Below are positions 13,690 to 26,000 of a DNA stretch of 64,000 bases, piece by piece. Origin of the DNA: Vermamoeba vermiformis (Eukaryota > Tubulinea > Echinamoebida); contig JBEWZL010000204.1 in the NCBI GenBank assembly GCA_045837725.1, positions 1 to 64,000 of the forward strand. The letters are read 5' to 3'. How positions within the stretch are numbered: the stretch's first letter is position 1; each line of letters starts with the position of its first letter. Under the pieces are notes generated by a model. It searched no databases. It was not told the origin of the DNA and was given only the letters and a program-made list of their open reading frames with translations. The position numbers and the translations under genes are program-made.

Positions 13690-13866
13690 GGAAAAACGAA
13701 TTCGATAGAATAATCACTTTGTATTATTATGTAATAGAAGCGTACTTTAATTTCAACATTTGCCAAAAAATCAGCCCGATCCAGGAGCAAAAAAGATCGT
13801 ACTATTTAATTGTTGTACCTTTATGATACCCATATGATATCGCTCAATGATTATTTATTACTAAAA

Positions 13867-15871
13867 TTACAATTCGGCATTTCCAGTCGTCGAGCTGGTA
13901 GTGTCGCCACCAACGGCAGTAACAGCAGTCTTATTTGAAGTATTAGATGCTGATGAACCACCTTCTGGCGGAATATCGAACAAGAATATGCGACAGAAGG
14001 AGTCGAATAATAATAAAGCGACTAAGAAGTAGACTGTAACGATCTGCGTTTCTGGATCCGAACTTAACAGGGCAAAAGCAATCGCTGCAATTATTGCAGC
14101 AAATCTTGATGCTGCGTTCATAATCATCTTAGCATTCACCTTAAATATTCCAGTCAGTAACTTTCTAAGAAAAGAATACCAAATCCGGATCCAGTACACG
14201 GTTTGGAAATTGTTTGATCTAATGCTTACTCTATTCAATCGAGCGACTTTTCTAAGTTTTTGAGCATCGCGCATGCGTTTAGCAATCTGAATAGCAGTTA
14301 CAATGTAGAAGATCAAGAAAGCTGTCGAGATCACCAAGTAGACGATAGTGATGGGCAAAGTAGGACCAAAATCCAAGTAGTAGCTCGATATAGTAAGCGT
14401 AATATCCAGCGCAATCATAGCATAGCATAATTACGAAGAATGGAATTTTCAACCGATTCAAAAACATGTGGATCTTGATCGATGAATCGCTAATAATTTC
14501 GTGCCTATTATAAACGCTTATATTAATCCCCTATATTGCTACTTGTATCATATTAATCTTTACATACCAATAGAAAGTGACCAAGACGAATGTAGCGGTT
14601 CCAAAAGGCAAAGCAGCAGCATTAGCGTAATTGCTAAAAACAGTCGGGAGAACTTGATAGCAGCCCAAGGGATCGACTATTGTGGACAGTATTCTCCCTA
14701 CTTGAAGAATTAGACATCGATTAGCGAAGAAAAAAACTCGATCAGATCCGAAGTTAATGGCGGATGTTCAAAACAAATTTTCGTTTTAAAACTTATTCTG
14801 CGTATATATGGTACTTACATATATTAGCGATGATCTCAAGAGCGAGACAGACTTGCGGCACATTGAAGTGCGAGCCTTGTCGCTTGACAAACATAATCAA
14901 CTTCCATAAAGCAAAGCCAATCAAACCAATCGAAGCCGCGCCACAAATACTTCGCATAAATACAATAGTCGCGATGCTGATGAACGCCTTGCTCCAGGGA
15001 TTGCCTAATAAGGAAAGTGACTTTTAGTTTAATCCAATGGCTTTTAATGTGCTTCACTGAATCGATCTGATAAGCGGAGTGTGCTGCGATGTAATTCCAG
15101 CTGAAAAATTCGTTTTGACACGTGTCAATCGGAAAAATTTAAATTTTTGCAATCACATAAAACGCCGCTGTACTGTGTTTCTAGATGGTATATAAATTGG
15201 ATAATATACCTTCAGACGTTAATGTAATGACGATTTCATATCCTTCAGTCATCTGCATCAGCACCGGTTCAAACTCTTGAATTTTTACTCCAGCGACGTG
15301 AATCTGGATCTCTGAAGCATCCTGGCCAGTGTAAGAGCAATATTCTCTACCAGGTATTTCTATAGTTAATAATATTAGCATTAATCAAAGGGTGCTATCG
15401 CTTTTTACAAAACTTTGCGGATGTCAGACGTAAAATCAAGGAAACATTTGTTGAGCCCAAGCTCTCGTTATAAAATCTGATATTACTTATTCATATGCTT
15501 TCGATACGTACTTGAACCAGTACCGTGAATAACAGCGATTGCACCGCGATCTTTCAGGGCGATGACTTTGCCCCATAACTCGCGCTTGGGCAGGTCTTCA
15601 ATATAAACTATTTTGCCATTCACATCTTCAACTGTCTCGTAAACGAGGAGGCCTGTGATAGGCTCGAAGTTGGTGTCATAATCATCTCCTGTAAGACAGC
15701 AAAAATTAGTTGAAAGTGCTGGGGTACAGCGGATGTGTCCACGTTACCTCTCCTGTAGATCTCAGCCGATCGATAAGAAGTGCCATTTAATGGCCCTGAT
15801 TCTATAAGTACATTTGCGTGGATGCATCCTAACGTTGCTAGTAGCAACAAGTAAGCAAAGGCGGATCGCAT
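13867..15871 (-). CDS. PA-domain protein with about seven TM segments; frame break inside
   Basis: The ATG at 15871 gives a signal peptide (MRSAFAYLLLLATLGC). Exons 15871-15748, 15688-15512 and 15359-15210 then encode a protease-associated (PA)-like lumenal domain (LLVYETVEDVNGK, then ALKDRGAIAVIHGTGS). Exons 15004-14819, 14700-14568 and 14504 onward encode hydrophobic helices, with FVLVTFYWHEI resembling the W-E-I pattern of TOM3/THH1-type 7TM proteins. The C-terminal part (14418-13867) adds three more helices and a Ser/Thr/Gly-rich tail. The frame of the last upstream exon and that of the C-terminal part disagree by one base within a repeated ATGCT run near 14,419. A weak-donor intron could also reconcile them but would remove a helix. 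Family and ligand unknown. Confidence 0.7.
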
Positions 15872-16652
15872 ATGACTTTTGGCTTTGGTTTAAAAACAGA
15901 TAATACAAGACTCGTGGTCTTGCTATCAATCAGATAAATAATAATACTGATAAAATTGCAAAATTTACGTAGATTTATCCCCTGTCAAATATTCCGCGTG
16001 TCAAACTACTTTTCAATGTCAATCAAAGTTCCTTGTTTGTATTAATTTAATTTCACGTTCTGTGCGAAGAGACAAATCTAAATTCATCCGTATGACACAC
16101 AATGAAACAAATATAATGAGAAAAACTCTTCGACCAAGCAAATCGAGGTCAGTAGTAGAAACTAGATTCGGTACTGAAACTAGCCTTCTCAAAAATATCA
16201 TATTTTTTTAGCTTAAACAAGGTATATATCGATTCCAATCAGTGCTAAAGTCAGCGATTCTAGAATTTTTAAAAACTGAAGTATGAAAACCTGTAACGTA
16301 CAATGAAATGTTTAGAAATTTCAGTCTTTAAAAGAAGATTTAAATTGTCATTGCGCGTTGCATCAAAATAAATAAAAATTATTACGTTTTCGGCGATTAA
16401 TGGCTCCGCTCGTAAGAATTGAAGCGTGCAAGCGGCATTTGCAATGCAATTTCAAATTAAATTCATGCTACTGAATTCCAAAACAAAAAGATATGAGTAG
16501 AGCGTAAACAATTAATTGTTCGACATTATTAAATAAACGATTTTTAAAATAATTGAAGTTTATGGTAAAGTGTACCTGCACCTAAAAATAGCGCAAATCA
16601 CCAACTCCTCGTCCTCCGAAGGTTCACCACTAATGAAGATACGCGCTTAGCA
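15872..16652. other. intergenic, no gene seen
   Basis: This is 781 bp of AT-rich DNA between the start of the PA/7TM gene and the stop of the aminopeptidase gene. I see only short, unsupported open frames. It must hold the promoter of the PA/7TM gene (near 15,900) and the 3' end of the aminopeptidase. Confidence 0.5.
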
Positions 16653-19600
16653 TTATTTTTGTGACGCAAGAGCGCGGCAATCACGAGCACGAATTAAATC
16701 ATCGAGCTCTTCTTTGAGAAGTGACTGCAACACCTTCTCTTTGTCCGCATCCAGCTCCGAAAGTAATTGCTTGACACGCTCGATCAATGCAGGCTCTTCA
16801 GGGTAGAATGGGAAGAACTATAATACAATGGGGTAAGTTGATGTAAAGAAGTACGTTTGTAGCGGATGTATCTCGATCGATCAGATCGCAAAAAAATTCC
16901 GTGGTGGAGTTATTCGACTTACGGAGCTAAAGAAGGCATTGGCGAATTCTTTTTCTCTGTTCTTGAATACATTTCGCACGTTAGCAAAGAACAGGTCAGT
17001 ATATTGTCGCAATAATTCGTCTTGGTGTTCCCAACGGAATCCGCTCATTTCTGCAACCACCTCATTAGCTCATCTTCCTAAAAACCGTGTATAATATTAC
17101 TCACCAGCTTCTAATTGCCAAACAGAAACACCTTCGCATTGTTGGGTGCTCAAGAATCGTTCCCAAGCCCGCTGTTTGACAGCTGCGTCCCATCGAGAAA
17201 ACTCCGCTGTACGCACCATACGATCTCCGACATCACTAAGACAGTATGAGATTAGTATTGCATAACATATTGAAAGCAATTACACGTGTCTAATAGGTAC
17301 CTGTTATCGCGTGCCTTCTCCTTCTGGAGAAGTTGGCTAGCAGATTCGACCGACCAAGCAACAGCACGAACAACAATACGCCATCTGTGCGTTTGATTGA
17401 ATGCGTAGTGCGCGCTAGGCTTGCCTTCGTGTTTTTCTAAGACTTCAACGAGCTTCAAAACACTTTGCTTGGATTCAGCGAAGCTGATCAAGTTATCTAC
17501 GTAAAGTAATCATGTTAGCAAACTAAAATAATCATTCTTTGTTAGTACAATTTGTGTTAATTAATAATGTGCCGTAATAAGCCACGACTAGTCCTTAAAA
17601 GTATCGATCTGAATATCAATATTGACTGCATCCACAAAAAGCAAAAAGAAAGTGATTGCGTATCGCGCATCCTGCGGCAAAGACTACCAGACCTGCGTCG
17701 CAGGCCCAGTAGCCTTAAGTCCGAAGTATAGAAGTTTTCTTTGTGGTGTGGTAGTTTTTTTGACTCATTGATGAACAACAATAATAATAAACGATGAAGC
17801 GCGGTTACAGGGCACCTTCTCAAAAAATGTAGTGTAGAACAAAGCACTTTGTTTTGGGCCACATGTTTGTTTACGAAAAATTATGGTATTAAGCACCACC
17901 CACAAAAATAAAGAATCAATCTCGGAATTAAAAATTTTGTGGGTGAAACTGAGTAAAATAATTCACTTGTTTTGTACGTTTAATAAGGCGCCTGAAAGAG
18001 AGAAAAAATAACGATTTTTTTTGTACTAAAGATCGCGAACCAAAATTTTTGAAGATTTGCTCGGATTTTGGTTAAAAAAAAAAGGTAGTAGGCCCGGGTG
18101 CGAGTTACACGCACATCCACTCGAATTATCCTCTTCAAACATATAAGTTGTTGGAATCACCTAAGTGACAGACGAGGGGGCTATTATTGCCCAACGCAGG
18201 CCTACGTCCCGACAAGAGCCAAATTTGTGGCTTAACTGCAACCACTAAAATCTGATTGCTAATTGTTATGGTTCTCGTTGGAGGCAGCATCGCGAACGCG
18301 TAAATTTGTGGACAGAAATATTTGAGAAAATTGAAGGGTTTGTTGCGCGAGGATGATATGCTTGCACTTACCAGCCCAAATGATCTGGAAGTCCTTGTCC
18401 GTGGCAGTTTGAATTTGAGTCCAGCAGAAATCGAACAATTTGTCCGAGTAAGTCTCGTGCAAGGCACGCGGCATGAAAGTCGTAGCTGCAACGCTGCATC
18501 GGCGCATAACAGCTTGTACGAGCTTAGAGTCTGTTTCTTTGCCCAATTGGCTCAAGACCTGCACGTAAAGGGAGTTAGTTAGGTCCGGGTAACGATCGAA
18601 TCTGGCGTCAAATCCGCTTTGGTTTGTTTTGCGTTAATAGATCGTACTATCGGTTATAATATTTGCAAAACAACCGCATCAAGATAAGGGCATTGGTTAC
18701 GTACCAGATCCACGTAGTTAGTGCTCTTCAACTTGCAGTCGCGAACCATCACGTAGAACGAAGCCCACAACAATTGTCGCAACAAATCGTCTTCGAATTC
18801 GTTCAAATGAGCACGAACAAATGCCTCAGACTTTTCGTCCAACAAACACTTGGCGAATCCGTGGTCGTTGTAGTTAATGTACACGAAGGCAGGTTCAGTT
18901 TCACCAGCCAATACAGAGAGCTCAGTATCGACTTGTGGCAGCACATCAATCTCGTACTTCTTGCGCAAGGTAACCTTGCTGTTGTTGTAGTCGAATAACG
19001 AGACCTCTAAGTGGTGCTTGCGAAGAGTCGGATGTTCGGTGGGTGCGGTCTAAAAGTGATTGAAAACGTTGATTAGAATACGCAGTACTATACAATAAGA
19101 TTATAAGACTTACTTGATGCACGCAGAACTTGTGGATCTTGCCGTGCTGGCACTCGAACACTGGATTCAAAGTGTTAAGTCCAGCAGTCTGCAGCCACTC
19201 CTTTGACCATTCGTGAGCGTTGAACACTCCCTTTCGACCACTTTCAACAGCACCGTGCTCAAGAGCCTCCAAAAAGTCCTAGCGAGTTCAAAAAAAATGA
19301 GCAAAAGTCACGTGTCGCGGCTGCACATCCGCTACTTACTCCAATAGTGGTGTTCTTCCATTGATATTTCTTGAAGTAGTATACCATGCCGAGCTTGAAG
19401 CCTTGCACGCCAACAATGCTCACCAGTTGTTTCAACAAAGAAGCACCTTTGCCGTAAGTAATTCCGTCAAAGTTCAACAAGGTCTGATCTGTGTCAGCGA
19501 CTTCTCCTTGAATGGGATGGGTAGTGCTCAATTGATCCTCACTAATATTATGATATTGTTAGTGTACAAAAGCTTGCCATTAAGAGAGCACGAAATCACT

Positions 19601-21274
19601 AACGAATCTGATCTGATCTAAATCCAGGATCAAGTTTTGGAGCCTTACCGATAAGCCCATTCCTTCATCGTGCTGTTAAACACTTGCCAAGCAATTTGTC
19701 CAAACTTGGTAGCCTCGCAAACGCAGTGAGCAGCCCTTGAAAAGTTACAGATTCGTCAAAAAGCACGTTACATAAAAATTGACTCATTTGTGGTGCATTG
19801 CAATAGTTCAACTTACATATAGGTAGCAAATGACTCGTTGAGCCACAATCCGTCCCACCAAACCGGTGTGACAAGATTTCCGAACCACATGTGAGCCATC
19901 TCGTGCAAGATGGTGTCGGCTCTGTTGGCACGTGCGTAAGTTGTTGGGGTCTCCTTAAAAGTATAGTGCTCGTTGAAGGTCACGAGACCAATGTTTTCCA
20001 TAGCACCCTGTGCGCATAATAGTTAATATAGGATCAATAGAGGTTGCGCAATATGATGGTGGACACGTGCCTGGTTAAACTCGGGAGCGAAGACTTGATC
20101 GTACTTAGTGAATGGATACTTGTAGTCGAAGAACTCGCCGTAGAACTTGAAGCCTTGTTTGGTAATCTCGAAGATTTCTTGGTGCTCCAAGTGCTTGGCT
20201 TGAGATCTGTCACGCGACCAATGTCAATACTTTGTATAAACTACTAATGCACTATAGTAACGTACTTGCGGGCATAGAGACCAAGAGGGATTTCACCGTT
20301 GTTGTAAGAGTCGTGCCACTCTTCATAAGGACCAGCAACAATCGCGAACAAGTAGGTGCTCATTAACGGTGTCACTTGATAGGTGTGCACGGTGAAGTCG
20401 CCTTCAGCCTTGCTCGACACGCACTTGTCGTTGGCAAGAATCTTCCATTCAGTAGGACCTCGAATAGTAACGGCAAAGCGACCCTAAGGCACGTTAAGTA
20501 CACGGATCGAGCTGACACGTGTATGCTGTTACTCACCTTAATATTCGGTTGATCGAAGCACGGCAATAATCTATGAGCGTCAAAAGGCTCGAAGTTGGTG
20601 TAAAGATATTCCTGCAAGCTATTATTAGTTCACCCTCGATATTATTTTTAGATCTTAAGATTTTCTCAAACGCTAAAGGCTCAATAAAGTGCCACAATAA
20701 ATATCAGCGTACCTGCTTATCTTCGGGGTCAATAAATTGATGGAAACCAGCACCGTCGTGGTTAAAATCATTGACATAAATGATGTGCATCTGGTTCTTT
20801 TCACCTGACTTCAAAATTGAGTCCTTCAAGTGAATTCTGTTGCCGTGGAAAGCACTCTTATCGACATCAGCACCATTTACCGCTAAAGTGTGAATCGTTA
20901 GAAAAAAGTTGGATTCAAAACTAAAATTTGAAATTGAAATAATTTATAGCGCCAATTCGTCGGCATATAATTACAATTACGTGCCCTTAATGTGTTATAA
21001 TGCTAAGTAAAATGATTTCTGAAATTTTTCAAAAATACTTACAGAGCTTTTCAATAGTCTTGCCAACAAAATCAAAGAACAGCTCGTCGGTCTCAGCAAC
21101 TTTAGTGAATGTAAAAGAGACGGTCAGATCTGCTTTGTAAGTCTCAGAACCCTTTTCCAAGAACAAATGGAAGTCGTAGTGAACATCTGAAACTTGCTTG
21201 GCACGGATGTTGGCTTCCTTTTCGGACAGCACATTAGGTGCCTTATCGGCAGTATTGTCGTGATCTTTTTCCAT
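16653..21274 (-). CDS. M1 family aminopeptidase N, PepN (actinobacterial) type
   Basis: Zinc aminopeptidase of family M1 that trims N-terminal residues from peptides. About 15 exons give about 875 residues. The exopeptidase motif GAMEN sits at the start of exon 6, followed by HEMAH, then 18 residues, then the Glu of LNESFATY: the HExxH-E zinc site. The N-terminus ([18 protein letters not shown]), the APEFNQGAMEN block and the C-terminal region follow actinobacterial PepN rather than classic animal puromycin-sensitive aminopeptidase. No signal peptide is seen, so it is probably cytosolic. I chose the ATG at 21274. A possible extra 5' exon lies at about 21,392-21,464. Two introns are unusual: one with a GC donor (20070-20008) and one of 875 nt (18371-17497), against about 60 nt elsewhere in the gene. 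Confidence 0.9.
17497..18371 (-). other. 875-nt intron of the aminopeptidase gene
   Basis: The flanking exons join in frame (G before the intron, then AT AAC TTG). The intron is about fifteen times longer than its neighbours. It contains short inverted repeats (for example the cctgcg/cgcagg pair around 17,671-17,700) and no convincing protein-coding exon. No tRNA, snRNA or snoRNA signature was recognised by eye. Confidence 0.6.
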
Positions 21275-21618
21275 TGCGTATGGTGGTTCCAACGGTAATG
21301 TCGAATAAAAATAGAAAAAACCAAAAACTTTTCAAACCAACACAAGAATCACAGCGGTATTCTTTATTAAATAACCATGCTACGTAATTTACTTGGCCGG
21401 ACAGTACGTCGATCAGGTGCTTACTTTGCTCGAGCGTCAAATGTTTTTGGGCGGCAATCGCCATCTGAAAGGTAGGAAACGATAAATTGCTGAAAAAATG
21501 GATTTTTAATCATATTAATAATATTATCATAATATACGGTAGGATGATAATGACTTTCAAGCAAATGGAAAATATTTACGAAATTGAAAATAATTTTTTC
21601 GTCTTCCCTAGATCTCTA
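21275..21618. promoter_or_regulatory. divergent region between aminopeptidase and SPRY genes
   Basis: A 344-bp stretch between the head-to-head start codons. It contains a minus-strand open frame (21464 down to about 21392) beginning MAIAAQKHLTLEQSK and followed by a GTAAAT donor. This may be a 5' exon or an upstream ORF of the aminopeptidase transcript, but no good acceptor joins it in frame. Confidence 0.35.
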
Positions 21619-22879
21619 ATGAACGAAAGAACCGAGTACGATACGCTATTTTCATTTAACAAAAGCAAGGTAACAAAACCAATTTTTCATCGTGCAATGG
21701 CAATGACCTCACAAAGTATGTTGTTAGATTCATGAACGCCACGGTGGAGGAGGTGGCGGCGGTGGTAGCAGCGGTGGATCAACGAGTCATTCTTCAACAC
21801 CTATATATTTTCGCACCAATACTAACAGTGGTAACAATGAAAATCGTCCTCCAGAAGATCCTGAAACAGTGAAGCAGGGCAATAGAATGTTTTGGGCTTT
21901 ATTTACTGCTATGGCCGCATTCATGATATATAATATGGCTACTGCTACACCTGTTGAAGATCAGCGCGAACGAGCAAAAAAAGCAAATGATTTTTTGAAA
22001 CAGAATCCGCCCAAGAAATATCGCTTGAACACTGAAGTACGCGAAATTATTATGTCAGCCAATTTATTAATATTATTGTAGGAACAAATCAATTTACAAG
22101 AACGAAGATTGCGAGCTTGGAAAATTGCGGATCTGGATGTCAGTCAGGCTGAGTCTGTTGGAGCTAAAGTTCGCGTAGACTATAAAATTAAGGAAGTTCC
22201 TGATGGTTCACAAATCAAAGTGAAAAAAACAAACGGAGATGTCTCGTTCCAATCGAACTACCCTTTGATCCCGATCACTACGAACGATTACTTCGAAGTA
22301 AGGAAATTTCATATTCTATTATTTAACCTTATATAAGCGAGTATAAATGATTACCAGATATGCGCTAATAGCGATTTTTGTCTTCAGGTTATCGTTGATT
22401 ACAAGCCGAAGGACAGTGTAGCGGCTGTTGGCCTCGCTACAAAGCCTTATCCTGCATTTAGATTGCCTGGTTGGGATCAAATGTCTATCGGATACCATGG
22501 TGCGTAATATCTATTTGATAATAGAACATAATTTTGGGTGCGAATCTGGGATCTAAAATAATTTTTGGATGCAGGCGACGATGGCCACAAATTTGTTAAT
22601 AATAATGAAGGTGGTGATCCATATGGCCCTACTTTTGGTGAGCGAGATGTCGTTGGCTGCGGCATTGAATGCAAAGATGAAGATCAAAGAGATTGCGCCG
22701 TATACTTTACTTTGAACGGTCTTCGCTTGGACAACGCTACAAATCATTTGAATCACGTGGAGTATGGATATTTTCCCACGGTTGGTTGTTTCGGAGCTTG
22801 CGAGCTCACGGTCAATTTCGGTCAAACTCCGTTCAGATATTACAAGCGACGAAGCTACTCTAATGAAGATTCTATTTAA
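21619..22879 (+). CDS. membrane protein with SPRY domain
   Basis: Five exons (21619-21669, 21728-22036, 22082-22297, 22388-22499, 22575-22879) give 330 residues, divisible by three. A Gly-rich N-terminus (about eight consecutive Gly) is followed by one TM segment (FWALFTAMAAFMIYNMATA, near residue 75). The C-terminal SPRY domain carries the typical SIGYHGDDG, YGPTFGERDVVGCGI and VYFTLNG motifs. SPRY domains bind protein partners, so this is probably a membrane-tethered adaptor. The start at 21619 is the simplest in-frame ATG before a 58-nt intron, and longer N-termini are possible upstream. Confidence 0.8.
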
Positions 22880-23034
22880 GAAGATATTTAACGATTATAT
22901 TGGACGTTGGCATTTCGCTAAATATTTTTTGTGATCCGGATCGGATAAACTAACCTGGAAATTTGGTTGAAAATTGGTTGCTTTTATTTTTGGCTGTTAA
23001 GATTTTGGTCATTAGTTACTTAATTTTCTGAACT

Positions 23035-26000
23035 ATGGCGCAACAAGACATATTGGCTCACATTCAGACTTTGCAAAGCGAGCTGCAACTTCTGCAACAC
23101 CTTGTGGAAAGTCCTGACTTGACCTCCGCTGGCGAACAAGGTATAATATAATTAATCAGACAATTGTTCGAAATTTTAATATTGCTCAATAATTTTCGAG
23201 TGCCAAGTCAAATTTTTTGAGATCTTTTATGACACGCAAAAAATCTTTTTCGTATTCAATCCCTTTCCCTCATTTAAATAGGTATATTATTAATAATAAT
23301 ATTTAGTGTCAATTTTGCTTGGTCCTGTTATCGGCAAAGTCACTGCCACCTCGGCAATTATTTTGCTTGAAGTTGATCGCGAGGCTGAAGTCGTCTGTCA
23401 CCTTCATGCCAGCCCTAGTGGTCAAAAAGTAGCCACTTTGGCGCAAAAGATGCCTGCTAGCAAACCTAAAGTAAGAACTTCATACTCGATCAAGATCACA
23501 AAGATATTTTGTTGACCATAATTTGCCGAAAATCTTTGTAACGCTTCAAAATCTGTTGATTTATGGTATTTATATGTTTATTATCATAGGCGTTCGTATT
23601 TAAGAACTTGCCAGCTGCAACCAAGTTGGTTGTTTCTTTTACCGGAGTGAAACGCCGGGATGCGGCCACTAGAATTGGTCGATTTACTACGCCTGCTAAA
23701 GATTACAATGGTTTACAAGTAAGTTAATATACCGTCAACAGCTCCGATGCTCGTAATTATTAATAGAGTTAATTTCTAAGGCCGATCTATTTTTAAGTAT
23801 TAATTGTTTATCTTGTAGATTGTTGCTGTTAGCTGCGATCGTAGCGAACGATTGTTAGAGGGTCAAATGAATTTATGGCAAAAGCTTTTGTCTAACGTTC
23901 GAAAAGGAGGCAGTAAGTTACGGATCCAAAAAGATTTTCCGGATTTGAATTTCGCCGGATAAATTTGGATAAATATCTAATAATTGCATGCAGTCGATTT
24001 GATGCTCCATTTGGGAGATCAGGTCTATTTGGGCCCTGGCTTCACTAACGCCATGATCAAACTCCGAAGATCGAACTACAGCCAAATGTCTGCTTTGGAA
24101 AAGGAAGATTTTCATGAAAATCTTCGCAATACCCTCCGAGACATTTACAGATTCAATTGGAACTTGCCTCACTTGCGTGAAGTCCTAGCTGAAGTTCCTC
24201 ATCTCATGATCTGGAGTGACAACGACATTTACAATGATTTTACCTTTGGAACCGTTGACGGAGTAGTATTGTAAGTATACCCTATATTTAGCTTTCGTAT
24301 TTCACTCAAGATACCTGGTAGAATTTTAAATAATGAATGGAAATTGAAATTGAGATGCATCATGATTTAACACTAAATTAAATGTATATTAGGCCTCCAT
24401 TATTGTTGAGATTAGGCCACGAAGTCTATCGCGAATATCAACGTCAATTATGGGACCCTCATTTCGAACAACACGTTGGCAAAGACACCGATGAGTTCCA
24501 TTACCATCAGTACGGAGAGCTTGGCGTATTGTTCGTTGATATGCGTGGCAATAGGTAAATATATAAATATGACACTATTTAAACATAATTATTAATTAAT
24601 TAATTTTTTTTCAGAATTACTCCTGAAGGCCGTACTTTGCCCAACAATCCTGTTGTTAGCAGCAACCAATGGACTTTCATTAAGCGATGCCTTTCATCTC
24701 CTAATCTGAAGAGTACGTTATGATACTAGTTATTTATATTATGGAGCGTTCCATACTAACTTTTGAGTGCAGATCTGATTGTCGCAGCTGAAATTCCATT
24801 CGTCGGAGATACTCCGGAAGACGCTGAAAAGAAGGCCAAGGAACCTAAACTCGAGTTCATTAAAGACCACTGGTCTTATAACTCAACCGAGTTGATCAAG
24901 TTCCTCGACACCACTTTTACTTGGAAGAGCGAAGATCCGTCTCGTGAAGTCTTGTTGCTCGGAGGTACGTCCGATATAACTTTGTAACTATTTTTACTGA
25001 TGTTAACGCAGGTGACATTCACGTCGGTGTGGACACCACGATCAAGGACACCAAGACGGGCCTAGTCATTCGTCAGTTGACCACGACACCCATCACAAAT
25101 CACGTGTGCGAATTTTTCCCTTCGTTGACTGGCACTATTGACAATAGATTCCAGTACAAGCACATTGTATACAACGAGAGAAATTACGGTAAGGATTACA
25201 TAGAATGCCGTATAAAGGTACTAATATTTATTTTCTTTAATGTTTAGGTCTTATCTTATTCAACAACAAAAAGAATCCTCGACTCGAATCTCTCATTGTT
25301 GGCACGCATCGCAGTCACGTGATCGGTAAGCTCTATTTTTGCCTTATTAGGAAAATCTCGTTCATATACTAACTTATCTATGTAGCTACCGTTGGTCCTG
25401 TTGTCGGTGACGTCACTTCCAGCTCGGCAATTGTGTTGTTAGAAGTCAATGAACGTGCGCCAGTGACGTGCGTCTTGACCGACAAAATTACCAAAAAGAA
25501 GTTCCTCGTGTCACAAGAGATGCCTGCGAACAAGCCGAAAGTGTTCCACTTCAAGAAGTTGGACCCTGATCGTCGTTACTTGATCACTTTTGAAGGCGTT
25601 AAGAACCCTGAAGAGCGTGTTGGTACTTTGACAACGCTTCCCGCAAAGATTAGCAAAGTTGGTAAGTTTTTTGTTTATCATCCGAAATTTCACTCGTTAA
25701 TTGTTTCTCCAGACTTTGTTGCTGTTTCTTGCGATCGCCCCGAGCGCTTGAAAGAAGGTGAAGAAAATTTATGGGTCACTATTGGCAACTTGATCCAAAA
25801 GCCTGGCCGCAAAGTCGATGTCATGCTGCATCTTGGAGACCAAGTCTACATGCACCAGTACTTCACCGATGCTATGGTCATGTTGCGCCGACACGCTGGT
25901 CTCGCCCTTAACGCTACTCAGACCGCTGAACTCCACGAGAAGATTCGCAACCGATTGCGCGAGGCTTACAGATTCAACTGGAACTTGCCTGGCACCAAAG

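Larger units (their letters stand above)
6738..13708. repeat. right arm of large inverted duplication
   Basis: Mirror copy of the left arm, with the secreted-protein gene on the minus strand (6738-9354) and the Patched/NPC1-like gene on the plus strand (10091 onward). The symmetry centre falls in the roughly 70-bp gap between the two convergent inner genes near 6,700. The outer genes are nearly identical at nucleotide level in exons, while the inner genes share only about half their residues by eye. The arms have therefore not diverged evenly. Confidence 0.9.

Noticed and set aside
1-13708. Idea that the two arms are two haplotypes joined by mistake
   Set aside because: The inner genes are far too diverged (about 55% protein identity) and the arms are inverted, so they are paralogues. 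A local assembly fold-back remains testable but unlikely.
14165-14229. Possible 65-nt intron in the PA/7TM gene (GTAAGC to TTAG)
   Set aside because: Its removal breaks the frame, while reading through keeps both sides in one open frame. Treated as coding.
21392-21464. Short minus-strand exon-like frame (MAIAAQKHLTLEQSK) upstream of the aminopeptidase
   Set aside because: No acceptor joins it in frame to the PepN N-terminus, and PepN proteins normally start where the chosen ATG lies. Kept only as a possible 5' UTR exon.
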